A stretch of 5,509 nt of DNA from NCBI GenBank assembly GCA_028276075.1, contig JAPYXA010000035.1, positions 1-5,509 of the forward strand, read 5' to 3'. Numbering within the stretch: the first letter of the stretch is position 1; each line of letters starts with the position of its first letter. Both the position numbers and the translations under genes were made by a program. Below the pieces are notes generated by a model. That model had not been told where the DNA came from. It saw only the letters and a program-made list of their open reading frames with translations, and searched no databases. Below are positions 5,322 through 5,509 of the stretch, piece by piece. The stretch comes from Minisyncoccota bacterium (GTDB lineage: Bacteria; Patescibacteriota; Minisyncoccia; UBA6257; HR35).

Positions 5322-5509
5322 ATGAAAAAAAGCGCTGGTATTTTAGTCTTTCGAAAAAAGAGAATTTTGGAGCTATTTTTAGTTCATCCTGGAGGTCCTT
5401 TTTGGGAAAAAAAAGATAATAATTCCTGGAGCATTCCAAAAGGAGAAATAAAAGAAAATGAAGATATTTTAGAAACAGCCTTAAGAGAATTTAAAGAAGA
5501 GACAGGAGT
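5322..5509 (+). CDS. Nudix hydrolase (COG4119-like), N-terminal part, cut by window edge
   Basis: Nudix enzymes hydrolyse a nucleoside diphosphate linked to another group, often cleaning up damaged nucleotides or dinucleoside polyphosphates; the substrate here is not known. The 62 visible residues begin MKKSAGILVFRKK and include LFLVHPGGPFWEKKD (18-32) and WSIPKGE (36-42). The Nudix box G-x5-E-x7-REFKEETG is complete, with G41, E47, R55, E56, E59, E60 and G62. The SAG, VHPGGPFW and WSIPKGE pattern is that of the COG4119 group of predicted NTP pyrophosphohydrolases, about 150 residues when whole, so more than half is beyond the window. It is divergent from all other genes here and lies 30 bases from the small basic ORF. 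No Shine-Dalgarno sequence precedes the ATG. Confidence 0.93.
   Translation, partial: MKKSAGILVFRKKRILELFLVHPGGPFWEKKDNNSWSIPKGEIKENEDILETALREFKEETG

Noticed and set aside
1..5509. Alternative genetic code with UGA read as glycine or tryptophan
   Set aside because: No in-frame TGA occurs inside the recognised genes, and Trp is encoded by TGG. The standard bacterial code explains all of them.
1..5509. Intrinsic terminators, CRISPR arrays, tRNA or insertion sequences
   Set aside because: I saw no GC-rich hairpin followed by a T run, no regularly spaced repeats, no tRNA-like cloverleaf and no transposase or inverted-repeat ends. Poly-T runs are everywhere in this composition and are not evidence alone.

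Overview
This is a very A+T-rich, gene-dense bacterial window. Six genes sit head to tail on the minus strand, with gaps of 1 to about 34 bases. A seventh possible small gene lies upstream of them, and one gene diverges on the plus strand at the right edge. The recognisable proteins are bacterial: PheS/PheT, endonuclease III, RimP and a Nudix hydrolase. Several are trimmed. PheT has no N-terminal tRNA-binding (EMAP/OB) domain, RimP is only its N-terminal domain, and endonuclease III has lost two of its four iron-sulfur ligands. No gene has a convincing Shine-Dalgarno sequence. Together these traits suggest a small-genome, candidate-phyla-type bacterium (Patescibacteria/Parcubacteria-like). That is an inference, not something the sequence proves.

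Layout from right to left along minus-strand transcription: a possible 39-residue basic protein (5291-5172); one-domain RimP (5139-4891); endonuclease III (4861-4223); an unknown predicted secreted protein of 375 residues (4195-3068); an unknown 82-residue protein one base further on (3066-2818); PheS (2783-1764); and PheT (1758 to beyond the left edge). On the plus strand, the first 62 codons of a Nudix hydrolase begin at 5322 and run off the right edge.

The 30 bases between the divergent genes contain a palindromic TATAAT on both strands. A second good promoter (extended -10, TGATATAAT) overlaps the end of the endonuclease III gene and would start a transcript almost at the ATG of the secreted-protein gene. 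The likely transcription plan is therefore a first unit (39-residue protein, rimP, nth) and an overlapping second unit (secreted protein, 82-residue protein, pheS, pheT), both with very short or absent leaders.

Functionally, the window mixes translation (RimP for 30S assembly, PheRS for Phe-tRNA), base-excision repair (Nth) and nucleotide clean-up (Nudix). The two-gene cassette of unknown function in the middle is the least explained part. There is no mobile element, CRISPR array, rRNA or tRNA, and no gene-free stretch longer than 300 bases.
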